Positions 7,765-16,553 are shown, counted from the first letter of the stretch. The stretch: 64,000 nucleotides of DNA from Kluyvera sp036759925 (GCF_036759925.1 NZ_JAPKIB010000009.1:113555-177554), one strand, 5' to 3'. Translations and numbers: made by a program. Notes: generated by a model not told the origin, from the sequence alone.

Positions 7765-9081
7765 TTACTCCTGTTTTGCTAGCGTGCTGGATCCCTCAAC
7801 GGCACTGATTTCTGCATTGCGGTACTGCTTATCGACGATGCGCATAAACGGCAGATACAGCATCGCGCCAATCAACAGGTTAATGATTTGCATCACGCTG
7901 CCGGAAATATGCCCGGTGACGATAAACCCGCTGATAACCGGCGGCAGAGTCCATGGGATAAATACCCCGGTGGTCACGGCGACGGCGCCAATTTTCATCG
8001 CCAGATATTGGATAGTCACCAGTACCAGCGGGACCAGGTTGAACGGGATCAGCATGATCGGGTTCATGATGACCGGCAGGCCGAAGAGTACCGGCTCGTT
8101 GATGTTGAAGATGGAGGCCCCCGCGCCCAGACGTGCCACTTCGCGCATGTTTTTACTGCGGGCGAAAATCAGCATGGCAATGACCAGCGACAGCGTAGCC
8201 CCGGCACCCCCCATCCAGATCATGTCGAAAAACTGTTCGGTAATAATGTGCGGCGGCGTCACGCCCGCCTGAATGGCCGCAATGTTGTCGGTCTGGTTTT
8301 CCATCCACAGCGGACGGATGATGCCGTTGACCATTGAGCCGGAGTTGATCCCGACTGACCAGAGAATCGTGATGCTGAAGACGGTCATCAGCGCGCCAAA
8401 ATAGGAGGTGCCGAAGTGGCGAACCGGGGTGGCGACGACGTCATAAATAAACTGATGAATGGTGTGGTAGTGGGTGTTTTCAAAGCCGATGCGAATGGCC
8501 AGCACCAGAATCATCACCACCAGCGCTGGAATCAGCGCGGCGAAAGACTCCTGTACCGCAGGCGGTACCCCTTCCGGCATCTTGATGACCAGCTTTTTGC
8601 GCTTCAGCCAGCAGAACAGCTCGGTCCACAGCAGTGAACCAATCATCGCGACGAACAGGCCTTTGGTGCCAATCCACTCCACCGGCATTACGGTAATACC
8701 GCCGTTTTCGGCGACCTTAATAAACGGTGTCAGGATCAGGAAGCAGACCAGCGCCAGAATGCCGCAGGAGATTCGGTCATCACCGTAGTGTTCTGCAAGG
8801 CGATAAGCGACAAGGAAGCTGATAAACAGCGACATGGTAGAGAAGACCGCGTTAAACGGGATCTCGATAATGGCGCTCCAGCTTGCGCCAAAGGTGCTGG
8901 ACATAAATTGCTGATAGCCTTGATTCGGGAACGACGAGATAACCAGCAGAATAGAGCCGACGATAATAAACGGCATGAAGGATACATATGCACCACGGAT
9001 GGCACCGAGATGACGCTGTTGTGCGGTTTTCGCCGCAATCGGCATCAATTTCTCTTCTAAAAATCCCAGAACATTGTTCAT
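7765..9081 (-). CDS. PTS EIIC permease, Lac/cellobiose-diacetylchitobiose family
   Basis: A 438-residue integral membrane protein with the CelB/ChbC-type start, multiple hydrophobic segments and the conserved region around FNINEPVLFGLPVIMNPIMLIPF (given here only as the family hallmark NINEPVLFGLP...NP). It is the first gene of the operon with the glycosylasparaginase and aminopeptidase genes, 6 bases before the next. No EIIA or EIIB of the Lac family lies in this window, so it must borrow phosphoryl carriers or work without them. Chitobiose is the classic cargo of this family; GlcNAc-linked amino acids would be a plausible relative, but this is inference. Confidence 0.88.
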   Translation of the reverse strand: MNNVLGFLEEKLMPIAAKTAQQRHLGAIRGAYVSFMPFIIVGSILLVISSFPNQGYQQFMSSTFGASWSAIIEIPFNAVFSTMSLFISFLVAYRLAEHYGDDRISCGILALVCFLILTPFIKVAENGGITVMPVEWIGTKGLFVAMIGSLLWTELFCWLKRKKLVIKMPEGVPPAVQESFAALIPALVVMILVLAIRIGFENTHYHTIHQFIYDVVATPVRHFGTSYFGALMTVFSITILWSVGINSGSMVNGIIRPLWMENQTDNIAAIQAGVTPPHIITEQFFDMIWMGGAGATLSLVIAMLIFARSKNMREVARLGAGASIFNINEPVLFGLPVIMNPIMLIPFNLVPLVLVTIQYLAMKIGAVAVTTGVFIPWTLPPVISGFIVTGHISGSVMQIINLLIGAMLYLPFMRIVDKQYRNAEISAVEGSSTLAKQE

Positions 9082-9247
9082 TGTGAACTCCGTATAAGAT
9101 TAACGGACATTGTGTGTGTTATGTAATAGAAAACGACGAAAGGATTATGGGAGAAAGCCTGGTGCGGAAAGGTGAAACGGGTCACAATGCATCGACTTAA
9201 TCCATATAAATCTCATATGATTGGTTATTAATTTCTTAAGGAAGACC
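9082..9247. promoter_or_regulatory. Divergent promoter region between the EIIC operon and the HTH gene
   Basis: The 166-bp AT-rich spacer holds both 5' ends. I see no strong palindrome. GAACTCCGT-type Shine-Dalgarno complement precedes the EIIC ATG, and TTAAGGAAG precedes the HTH gene. An operator for the divergent HTH protein is expected here. Confidence 0.4.
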
Positions 9248-10105
9248 ATGGAAATTAAACTGCACGCTAACGCCACAACGACACCGAGAATTCGTAAATA
9301 TCTCCAGGAATCGAAAAAAAGTGACCGGGAACTGGCGATTGAACTGGGGATCTCCGTGACGACGGTACGTCGCTGGCGTAAGCGCGAGCAGACGACAGAC
9401 AGAAGTACGACGCCGACGGTTGTACACAAAGCGATGAGACAAGAACAGGTTGCGCTGATTAATGCCCTACGCGAAATCCTCCGCGCGCCGTTAGACGATT
9501 TGCTGTCTATTGTGGTGGAAGGGCTTGGCATTCCGCTGTCTCGTGCGACGCTTAGCCGCTATCTGACGTCGTCGTACCCGAAAAACAATGAGGCGATACT
9601 GCATGGAAAGAGGGCGCTTAAGGCGGGCGTTCGGACACAGACGCTGACGCTGCATTACCGCTTTTTGTCGCTGCATATGGATGATGACGGTGACCACCAT
9701 CTGCTGTGGACCCAGGAGCCTGTGAGCGGTTGGTGTGCGGCACGCGTTTACTCGGGTATGTCATCGCCGCTGGTCATTCACTGGCTGGATGAGGTGCTCG
9801 CGCAGTTTCCGGGTGATATCCAATCTGTTGAGATTAAAAGTGACGAGTGGTTAAACGAGGCGCAGGTTACCGTGCTGAGTCAGCATTTGGCTGAGCGGGG
9901 GATAAGCGTCAGCGTCATGATGACGGGGGAAAAGCGTCCGGCGGTGGCGGTAACCGTGCCGCTGGTGGAGATTATCCCCGCACTTCGGACCCATACGCCT
10001 GATCAACTGGCGATTAAGCTCTGCGCATTATTCAACGGCGGGAAGGCGCAGAAAAAGCTGGGGAATATGACGCCGCAGGCTTTTCTGGAAGCGCTGCGGC
10101 TTTAG
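9248..10105 (+). CDS. HTH protein with degenerate transposase-like core, putative regulator of the divergent EIIC operon
   Basis: A 285-residue protein. Residues about 25-45 (DRELAIELGISVTTVRRWRKR) form a helix-turn-helix as in IS481/Tn552-type transposases, and a second HTH-like stretch with LSRATLSRYL is near 95-105. The rest follows the length pattern of an integrase core but lacks a clear DDE triad, so it is unlikely to transpose. There are no inverted repeats or partner ORF. The ATG at 9248 with AAGGAAG upstream is preferred over the in-frame start at 9221. Its divergent position suggests a domesticated transcription factor for the neighbouring operon. The function is unproven. Confidence 0.7.
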   Translation: MEIKLHANATTTPRIRKYLQESKKSDRELAIELGISVTTVRRWRKREQTTDRSTTPTVVHKAMRQEQVALINALREILRAPLDDLLSIVVEGLGIPLSRATLSRYLTSSYPKNNEAILHGKRALKAGVRTQTLTLHYRFLSLHMDDDGDHHLLWTQEPVSGWCAARVYSGMSSPLVIHWLDEVLAQFPGDIQSVEIKSDEWLNEAQVTVLSQHLAERGISVSVMMTGEKRPAVAVTVPLVEIIPALRTHTPDQLAIKLCALFNGGKAQKKLGNMTPQAFLEALRL

Positions 10106-10112
10106 GGGGGAA

Positions 10113-10472
10113 TCAGCGGACGATTTCCAGCACCTGCTCCGGCGGACGACCAATGCGCGCCTGGCCATTGTGAACAACGATAGGTCGCTCAATCAGCTTC
10201 GGATTCTCAACCATCGCCTGGATAAGCTGCTCTTCGCTGAGCTGGCTATCGGCGAGGTTCAGCGATTTGTAGAGATCTTCTTTCTGGCGCATCAGTTCGC
10301 GCGCGCTACCAAGACCCAGCATCTTAATTAGCTTGCTGAGCGTTGCGGCATCCGGTGGCGTGTCGAGGTAAAGCACCACCTCAGGGGCGATGCCGTTATC
10401 TTTCAGCAGGGTTAAGGTCTCGCGGCTCTTTGAGCAGCGCGGGTTATGATAAATCGTGACCGAATCCGTCAT
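10113..10472 (-). CDS. yfgD: ArsC-family oxidoreductase YfgD
   Basis: A 119-residue thioredoxin-fold protein with the ArsC motif NPRCSKS near residue 13 and the C-terminal RPIVV...RIGRPPE segment of arsenate reductases. E. coli YfgD is the same length and also next to bepA. Arsenate reduction is the family reaction, but no ars genes are nearby and YfgD's own role is not settled. It lies 12 bases after bepA on the same strand and is probably co-transcribed. Confidence 0.92.
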   Translation of the reverse strand: MTDSVTIYHNPRCSKSRETLTLLKDNGIAPEVVLYLDTPPDAATLSKLIKMLGLGSARELMRQKEDLYKSLNLADSQLSEEQLIQAMVENPKLIERPIVVHNGQARIGRPPEQVLEIVR

Positions 10473-10484
10473 CGTCTCTCCTGT

Positions 10485-11948
10485 TTACATTTTCTGATAA
10501 GGGCGGAAGCGTTCCTGCAACTCACGCAGCTGATCGATACGGGCATCGTAACGCGCCTGCTGCAGGCTGCGCAATTTCACCTGGGCGCTGGCCGAGCTGA
10601 GCATAGAAATCGCCTGATCGAGTCTTCCTACCAGCGCCATATTCTCGGCGCGCGCGGCCAGCTCCTGGTCACGGTTACCCAGCGCGGCTTCCGCCTGGGC
10701 TAGCAGGTCCCAGCCGTTGGTGTCGTCTTTATTGTTAAAGGTGTAGCGGTTCAGAATGGTTGCAGCTTCCGCTGGCTGCCCGCCCTCAAGCAGGGCGTTC
10801 GCCAGGTTGAGCTGCAGCACCGGATTGGTACGCAGTTCACGGGCATTTTTCAGACGACTGATGGCCTCGGTGGTTTTCTTCTGCCCGAGGTCGATATCCG
10901 TTGCCAGGTCAAGATACCAGGCATTTTGCGGCTCGGCGCTCAGCAGCGGCTGTAGCTGTTTACTCGCCTCGGCGTAGTTTTTCGCTTCCATAGCCAGCAG
11001 CGCACGGCCGTACTGCGCGGCGTGCTGCTCGCGAATGTTGCCCTTCGACCAGCTATCCAGCAGGTCGCTGCCGAGCTGGTTCTTACCGGAGTTATACATG
11101 CCGAGGGTACGTGCTTTAGCGAAATAGAAATCGGCGGAAGATTGCACCACCACCGGACGCATCTGGTTGGCGCGGTTACGCGCATCGGACAGACGGCTTT
11201 CCGGCAGGGGGTGAGTCAGCAGCATTTCCGGCGGCCGCGATGAGTAGCGCGACTGGTCGAGGAGCTTTTCCATAAAGGCGGGCATAGCCTGGGGATCGAA
11301 GCCTGAACGCTGAAGCACCTGGATACCGATGCGGTCAGCCTCTTCTTCATTCTGGCGAGTAAAGCTGATCATGCCCTGTTGGGTACCGGCCAGCGTGCCG
11401 CTTAGCGCCGCCATACCGGCCTGCGGGCTGGCCATCGCCAGTAAAATTGAGCCGAGTGCGCCAACCCAGGTTAGCGGGGCGTTACGTTTCTGATCTTCCA
11501 TCGCTCGCGCCAGGTGACGCTGGGTGACGTGGGAGATTTCGTGCGCCATTACCGACGCCAGCTGGCTCTCGGTATCGGAATAGCGAAAGAGCGCCGAGTG
11601 CAGCACCACGTTACCGCCGAAGAAGGCGAAGGCGTTGATGTCGTCGTTATTAATCAGGTAGAAGTGGAACGGCGTACGGACGGAAAAGGCGTGCGAGACC
11701 AGACGCATCCCCAGTGAATTGATGTACTGAACCAGCAGCGGGTCATTAATCAGTGGGGCGCTTCCGCGCAGCTGACGAACATAGTAATCCCCCATCTGCA
11801 TCTCCTGACCGATGGAGAGCGTGCTTCCTGCTGAGGTGCCCATATCCGGAAGCGTGTCCGCAGAATCCGCAAAAGCGGGTGCGATTTGCCCGAGCGCAAG
11901 CGTTGCAATAAGGGATGCCAACAGCGTTTTTTTCAACTGCCTGAACAT
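10485..11948 (-). CDS. bepA: Periplasmic metalloprotease/chaperone BepA
   Basis: A 487-residue M48 protease, the same length as E. coli BepA (YfgC). A signal peptide covers residues 1-27 (cleavage after AFA), HEISH is the zinc motif at 136-140, and the C-terminal half is TPR-rich. It assists LptD and BAM-dependent outer-membrane assembly and degrades stalled products. The start at 11948 is chosen because MFRQLKK is the family start and AGAGG precedes it. A longer frame to 12143 would add 65 residues in front of the signal peptide and run into the perM leader. It is divergent from perM. Confidence 0.96.
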   Translation of the reverse strand: MFRQLKKTLLASLIATLALGQIAPAFADSADTLPDMGTSAGSTLSIGQEMQMGDYYVRQLRGSAPLINDPLLVQYINSLGMRLVSHAFSVRTPFHFYLINNDDINAFAFFGGNVVLHSALFRYSDTESQLASVMAHEISHVTQRHLARAMEDQKRNAPLTWVGALGSILLAMASPQAGMAALSGTLAGTQQGMISFTRQNEEEADRIGIQVLQRSGFDPQAMPAFMEKLLDQSRYSSRPPEMLLTHPLPESRLSDARNRANQMRPVVVQSSADFYFAKARTLGMYNSGKNQLGSDLLDSWSKGNIREQHAAQYGRALLAMEAKNYAEASKQLQPLLSAEPQNAWYLDLATDIDLGQKKTTEAISRLKNARELRTNPVLQLNLANALLEGGQPAEAATILNRYTFNNKDDTNGWDLLAQAEAALGNRDQELAARAENMALVGRLDQAISMLSSASAQVKLRSLQQARYDARIDQLRELQERFRPYQKM

Positions 11949-12163
11949 AACCTCTGTCCTGTAATGTGGGGATGTGCCTGTTTTGACCAACAGCATAATG
12001 TTACGTTCCATTTTACGCTGCTCTGGGAGTGTATCTATCTGCTCACGGGATGAAAATGATAATCGCGAGATTGTTGGGATAAATATAAAAAGCGGAGTCT
12101 TTTTTGTGACACTTCGATACAATTCATCTCCGTGTGAAAGCAAAGCGTTCAGGGAATCGATTT

Positions 12164-13237
12164 ATGCTCGAGATGTTGATGCAGTGGTACCGCCGCCGAT
12201 TTAGTGACCCGGAGGCGATCGCGCTGCTGGTCATTCTGGTGGCAGGTTTTTGCATTCTGTTCTTCTTCAGCGGCCTGTTGGCGCCGCTGCTGGTTGCACT
12301 GGTGCTGGCCTACCTGCTGGAGTGGCCGACCGTCCGCCTGGAGCGGCTGGGCTGGTCGCGTACCTGGGCTACCACCGCAGTGATGGTGCTGTTTATCGGT
12401 ATTTTGCTGCTGATGTCCTTCGTGGTGATGCCGATTGCGTGGCAGCAAGGGATTAACCTGATCCACGATATGCCGGGGATGCTGAATAAGCTTTCTGATT
12501 TCGCCGCCACGCTGCCGCGCCGCTATCCTGCGCTGATGGATGCCGGGATCATTGATGCGATGGCCGAAAATATGCGTACCCGGATGCTGACCCTTGGCGA
12601 CTCGGTGGTGAAATATTCGGTGGCCTCGCTGATGGGACTGCTGACGCTGGCAGTCTATCTGGTGCTGGTGCCGCTGATGGTCTTTTTCCTGGTGAAGGAT
12701 AAAGAGCAGATGCTGAACGCGGTGCGTCGCGTTCTGCCGCGCAACCGCGGTCTGGCAGGGCAGGTGTGGAAAGAGATGAACCAGCAAATTACCAACTACA
12801 TTCGCGGTAAGGTGCTGGAGATGATCGTCGTCGGCGTTGCCACCTGGCTTGGCTTCCTGATGTTTGGCCTTAACTACTCGCTGCTGCTGGCGGTGCTGGT
12901 GGGGTTATCGGTACTTATTCCTTACATCGGCGCGTTCGTGGTCACGATTCCGGTGGTCTGCGTGGCGCTGTTCCAGTTTGGCCTCGGCACCGAGTTCTGG
13001 AGCCTGTTTGCGGTCTATCTGATTATTCAGGGGCTCGACGGTAACCTGCTGGTGCCGGTGCTGTTCTCCGAAGCCGTGAACCTGCACCCGCTGGTGATTA
13101 TTCTGTCGGTGGTGATTTTCGGCGGACTGTGGGGCTTCTGGGGCGTGTTCTTTGCGATTCCGCTGGCGACGCTGATTAAAGCGGTAGTGCACGCCTGGCC
13201 GGATGGGCTGGTGGTGGAAGAGGACGTGTCGAATTGA
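12164..13237 (+). CDS. perM: AI-2E family transporter homologue PerM
   Basis: A 357-residue inner-membrane protein (E. coli YfgO/PerM about 353) with the AI-2E transporter fold: hydrophobic pairs at both ends, a soluble helical region near 90-150, and the conserved LIPYIGAFVV and GNLLVPVLFSEAVNLHP segments. Its substrate is not established. MLEMLMQWYRRRF is the family start, which sets the ATG at 12164 over an in-frame upstream start; AGGGA lies before it. In K-12 focB and hyf follow this gene; here bcp does. Confidence 0.93.
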   Translation: MLEMLMQWYRRRFSDPEAIALLVILVAGFCILFFFSGLLAPLLVALVLAYLLEWPTVRLERLGWSRTWATTAVMVLFIGILLLMSFVVMPIAWQQGINLIHDMPGMLNKLSDFAATLPRRYPALMDAGIIDAMAENMRTRMLTLGDSVVKYSVASLMGLLTLAVYLVLVPLMVFFLVKDKEQMLNAVRRVLPRNRGLAGQVWKEMNQQITNYIRGKVLEMIVVGVATWLGFLMFGLNYSLLLAVLVGLSVLIPYIGAFVVTIPVVCVALFQFGLGTEFWSLFAVYLIIQGLDGNLLVPVLFSEAVNLHPLVIILSVVIFGGLWGFWGVFFAIPLATLIKAVVHAWPDGLVVEEDVSN

Positions 13238-13240
13238 CGT

Positions 13241-13308
13241 GTAGCCCGGGCGAGGCGTTTACGCCGACCCCGGGGGAACCCCGGCGTCGCTGCGCTCGGC
13301 CGGGTTAC
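13241..13308. repeat. REP/BIME element between perM and bcp
   Basis: One unit (GTAGCCCGGGCGAGGCGTTT...) is followed by an inverted unit ending CTCGGCCGGGTTAC. It lies between the two convergent genes where K-12 carries the hyf operon. Confidence 0.8.
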
Positions 13309-13317
13309 GTGATTGGG

Positions 13318-13788
13318 TTAGGCGTTTGCCTGCAGCCAGCCCAGCACGATGTCGTGGTGGTTGGTAGTTTTGAAGTCGTCGAAGACGTGCTCAACTTTAC
13401 CGTCGGCGTCAATCAGGAAGCTGGTGCGGTGAATGCCGTCATAGGTTTTGCCCATAAAGGTTTTCTCACCCCAGATGCCAAACTGCTCGCAAACCTGGTG
13501 ATCTTCATCGGAGAGCAGCGTGAAGTTCAGCAGCTCTTTTTCGGCAAAGCGGGAGAGCTTCTCTGGCTTATCGGTGCTGATGCCCAGCACTTCAACGCCA
13601 ACCTTTTTCAGCTCATCCATATTATCGCGAAGGCCGCAGGCCTGCACGGTGCAGCCAGGGGTCATTGCTTTCGGGTAGAAATAGACCAGAACACGTTGTC
13701 CCTGGAAGTCGGTTAAATTTACCTGTTCGCCGTCTTGATCGGGCAAACTAAATTTCGGTGCGATATCACCGGCTTTCAGTGGGTTCAT
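13318..13788 (-). CDS. bcp: Thioredoxin-dependent thiol peroxidase Bcp
   Basis: A 156-residue peroxiredoxin. Peroxidatic C46 lies in TPGCTVQAC and the resolving C51 is five residues on, as in E. coli Bcp. It reduces hydrogen and organic peroxides in the cytoplasm using thioredoxin. The start codon overlaps the gcvR stop as TAATG, so the two genes are likely translated in tandem. Confidence 0.97.
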   Translation of the reverse strand: MNPLKAGDIAPKFSLPDQDGEQVNLTDFQGQRVLVYFYPKAMTPGCTVQACGLRDNMDELKKVGVEVLGISTDKPEKLSRFAEKELLNFTLLSDEDHQVCEQFGIWGEKTFMGKTYDGIHRTSFLIDADGKVEHVFDDFKTTNHHDIVLGWLQANA

Positions 13789-14360
13789 TACTCAGCTCCA
13801 TCCTGTTCATCATGCTGTGAATAATTGATCACGTTTATACTGCCTTGTGCGTTCAGTTCTGTACATAGGGCTTTGAACGCTTGCTCAATATTTGATGCAT
13901 TTTTCGTAGCGGGGCTGTGGGCGGTTATTTGAATAAACAGCTGCGCGACGCCTTCGTTATCGCCAGGCTGCGTGCGCGATACCAGTTCGGCAATGTTCAT
14001 TTCCCAGCTATCAAACAGTGCAGTAAAGCGCTCAATAATATGCGGTGAATCAGGAACCTCGACCTGCACCCAGACGGTGGCAGGCATCGCCGGACGCGGA
14101 CGCGCGGTGGTGCGCTTCATCACGATCAGCAGATCCAGCTCCGCGCCCTTGAGCGGCAGGGTGGATTCAATCAGCGTAATGGCGTTCCATGAACCGGAAA
14201 GCAGCATAATAAAAGTGAACTCATCCCCCAGCATGGCCAAGCGACTGTCTTCGATGTTACAGCCGCAGCTGCTCACGTGACGGGTAATCGTATTGACGAT
14301 GCCAGGGCGATCCGCGCCCAGGGCTGTAATGACCAGATAGTGTTGTAATGAGGCTGTCAA
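13788..14360 (-). CDS. gcvR: Glycine cleavage system repressor GcvR
   Basis: A 190-residue protein made of two ACT-type domains: ITALGADRPGIVNTI near residues 11-25 and VQVEVPDSPHIIERF near 97-111. It has no DNA-binding domain. In E. coli it binds GcvA and blocks activation of gcvTHP when glycine is low. The gene is divergent from dapA and overlaps bcp by one base. Confidence 0.95.
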   Translation of the reverse strand: MTASLQHYLVITALGADRPGIVNTITRHVSSCGCNIEDSRLAMLGDEFTFIMLLSGSWNAITLIESTLPLKGAELDLLIVMKRTTARPRPAMPATVWVQVEVPDSPHIIERFTALFDSWEMNIAELVSRTQPGDNEGVAQLFIQITAHSPATKNASNIEQAFKALCTELNAQGSINVINYSQHDEQDGAE

Positions 14361-14514
14361 ACCTGTTCTTCCTTTAAAAAGGTGCGGTATTCCTTAGGAA
14401 AGCATAAAAAAAACCGGCATACAACATTCTGAAGGCCCTCAGTCTCTTGCTTTTATTACAAGACCAAACGTACCATTGAGATTCATGTCCGCACGTCAGC
14501 ACAGAGGATGGCCC

Positions 14515-15393
14515 ATGTTTACGGGAAGTATTGTAGCGCTTGTCACGCCGATGGATGAAAAAGGTAATGTCGACCGTTCAAGCCTGAAAAAACTGATTGA
14601 TTACCATGTCGCCAGCGGAACCTCGGCGATTGTCTCGGTAGGAACGACCGGCGAATCGGCAACGCTCAGCCACGAAGAGCATGGCGATGTCGTGATGACG
14701 ACGCTGGAGCTGGCCGACGGCCGCATTCCGGTTATCGCAGGAACGGGGGCAAATGCAACCGCAGAGGCGATCAGCCTGACCCAGCGTTTCAATAATACCG
14801 GCGTGGTGGGTTGCCTGACCGTCACCCCGTATTACAACCGTCCAACTCAGGAAGGTCTGTTCCAGCACTTCAAAACGATCGCTGAGCATACTGACCTGCC
14901 GCAAATTCTGTATAATGTGCCGTCCCGTACCGGTTGCGATATGCTGCCGGAAACCGTAGGTCGCCTGGCGAAAATTAAAAATATTATCGCGATTAAGGAA
15001 GCCACGGGGAACTTAAGCCGTGTTCACCAGATCAAAGAGCTGGTTTCAGACGACTTCATCCTGCTGAGCGGTGATGATGCAACCGGTCTGGACTTCATGC
15101 AGCTCGGCGGTCATGGCGTTATTTCAGTAACGGCAAACGTTGCGGCGCGTGATATGGCGGAAATGTGCAGACTGGCAGCTGATGGCCAGTTTGACCAGGC
15201 GCGTATCATTAACCAGCGTTTGATGCCGCTGCACAATAAATTATTTGTCGAACCCAATCCAATCCCAGTGAAATGGGCATGTAAGGAATTGGGACTTGTG
15301 GCGACCGACACCATGCGTCTGCCGATGACCCCTATCACTGACCACGGTCGTGATGTTGTGGCATCAGCATTGAAGCATGCCGGTTTGCTGTAA
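14515..15393 (+). CDS. dapA: 4-hydroxy-tetrahydrodipicolinate synthase
   Basis: A 292-residue TIM-barrel aldolase that condenses pyruvate with aspartate semialdehyde in the lysine and diaminopimelate pathway. The Schiff-base lysine is K161 in AIKEATG; T44, Y107, Y133 and R138 match the active site of E. coli DapA. The ATG at 14515, with AGAGGA ahead, starts the family sequence MFTGSIVALVTPMD; an in-frame start at 14476 is rejected. bamC follows 16 bases on, as in E. coli. No lysine riboswitch is seen upstream. Confidence 0.97.
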   Translation: MFTGSIVALVTPMDEKGNVDRSSLKKLIDYHVASGTSAIVSVGTTGESATLSHEEHGDVVMTTLELADGRIPVIAGTGANATAEAISLTQRFNNTGVVGCLTVTPYYNRPTQEGLFQHFKTIAEHTDLPQILYNVPSRTGCDMLPETVGRLAKIKNIIAIKEATGNLSRVHQIKELVSDDFILLSGDDATGLDFMQLGGHGVISVTANVAARDMAEMCRLAADGQFDQARIINQRLMPLHNKLFVEPNPIPVKWACKELGLVATDTMRLPMTPITDHGRDVVASALKHAGLL

Positions 15394-15409
15394 AGTTTAG
15401 GGAGATTTG

Positions 15410-16444
15410 ATGGCTTACTCAGTACAGAAGACGCGCCTGGCGAAGGTTGCGGGGGTATCGCTGGTTTTACTGCTTGCGGCCTGTAGTTCCGACTCGCGCT
15501 ATAAGCGCCAGGTCAGCGGTGATGAATCCTACCTGCAAGCCACACCGTTGAGTGAACTTCACGCCCCTGCGGGCATGATTCTGCCGGTTGAAAATGGCGA
15601 CTATAACATTCCGGTCGCTAACGGTAGCGGTGCCGTCGGTAAAGCGCTGGATATCCGTCCGCCGGCTCAGCCGCTGGCGCTGGTTTCTGGTGCGCGTACC
15701 CAATTCACGGGTGATACCGCCATGCTGCTGGTTGAGAGTGGCCGTAGCGGTTCTCTGTGGCCGCAGGTTGTCAGCATCGTTCAGGCAAAAAACTACACCA
15801 TCACCAAACGTGATGATGCGAGCCAGACGCTGACCACCGACTGGGTTGAGTGGAACCGTCTTGATGAAGACCAGCAGTACCGTGGTCGCTATCAGATCTC
15901 CGTACAGCCGCAGGGCTACCAGCAGGCCGTCACGGTGAAGCTGGTTAACCTGGAACAGGCCGGTAAGCCGGTTGCTGACCGTGCTTCTCTGCAGCGTTAC
16001 AGCGCTGAGATGCTGAACGTGATTTCCGCTGGTCTGGATAAGAACGCGACGGATGCCGCGAACAGCTCCAGAGGCACTGCGGGTGCAACCTTCGATGTTC
16101 AGAGCGCTTCTGACGATACCGGTCTGCCAATGCTGGTGGTACGTGGTCCGTTTAACCAGGTATGGCAGCGTCTGCCGGGCGTGCTGGAAAAAGTGGGCAT
16201 GAAAGTGACCGACAGCACCCGTTCTCAGGGCAGCATCGCGGTGACCTACAAGCCGCTGTCTGACAGCAGCTGGAAAGATCTGGGCGCCAGCGATCCGGGT
16301 CTGGTCTCCGGTGACTACAAACTTCAGGTCGGCGACCTGGACAACCGTAGTAGCCTGCAGTTCATCGATCCGAAAGGTCATACGCTGACGCAGTCGCAGA
16401 ATGATGCCCTGGTAGCCGCATTCCAGGCCGCATTTAGCAAGTAA
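15410..16444 (+). CDS. bamC: Outer membrane assembly lipoprotein BamC
   Basis: A 344-residue lipoprotein (E. coli NlpB/BamC is 344). The lipobox is LLAAC, with the lipidated cysteine near residue 24. An unstructured N-terminal region and two helix-grip domains follow. It is a non-essential subunit of the BAM complex that inserts beta-barrel proteins. The ATG at 15410 is preferred over TTG at 15407, with TTTAGGGAG upstream. It is co-transcribed with dapA and ends at a terminator. Confidence 0.97.
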   Translation: MAYSVQKTRLAKVAGVSLVLLLAACSSDSRYKRQVSGDESYLQATPLSELHAPAGMILPVENGDYNIPVANGSGAVGKALDIRPPAQPLALVSGARTQFTGDTAMLLVESGRSGSLWPQVVSIVQAKNYTITKRDDASQTLTTDWVEWNRLDEDQQYRGRYQISVQPQGYQQAVTVKLVNLEQAGKPVADRASLQRYSAEMLNVISAGLDKNATDAANSSRGTAGATFDVQSASDDTGLPMLVVRGPFNQVWQRLPGVLEKVGMKVTDSTRSQGSIAVTYKPLSDSSWKDLGASDPGLVSGDYKLQVGDLDNRSSLQFIDPKGHTLTQSQNDALVAAFQAAFSK

Positions 16445-16450
16445 TTAAAC

Positions 16451-16477
16451 AGGGCTGGAGCAATCCGGCCCTTTTTT
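16451..16477 (+). terminator. Terminator after bamC
   Basis: Stem AGGGCTGGA/TCCGGCCCT (one G-T pair) with loop GCAA and six T. It lies 6 bases after the bamC stop. Confidence 0.85.
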
Positions 16478-16487
16478 CTGTATAGTG

Positions 16488-16503
16488 ACGCAATCGTGTG
16501 CGT
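16488..16503 (+). promoter_or_regulatory. PurR operator upstream of purC
   Basis: ACGCAATCGTGTGCGT matches the PurR consensus (ACGCAAACGTTTGCGT) at 14 of 16 positions and lies just downstream of a -10-like TATAGT (16481-16486). PurR with hypoxanthine or guanine should repress purC. Confidence 0.75.
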
Positions 16504-16553
16504 CGCCGGAAAATGCACAAATATTTATCGTAATCATCACTGGAGTGACAAAG

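Noticed and set aside
9082..10120. Active insertion sequence
   Set aside because: No terminal inverted repeats, no target duplication and no clear catalytic triad in the HTH protein.
14361..14514. Lysine riboswitch before dapA
   Set aside because: The leader is too short and shows no lysine-riboswitch core; in enterobacteria that element belongs to lysC.
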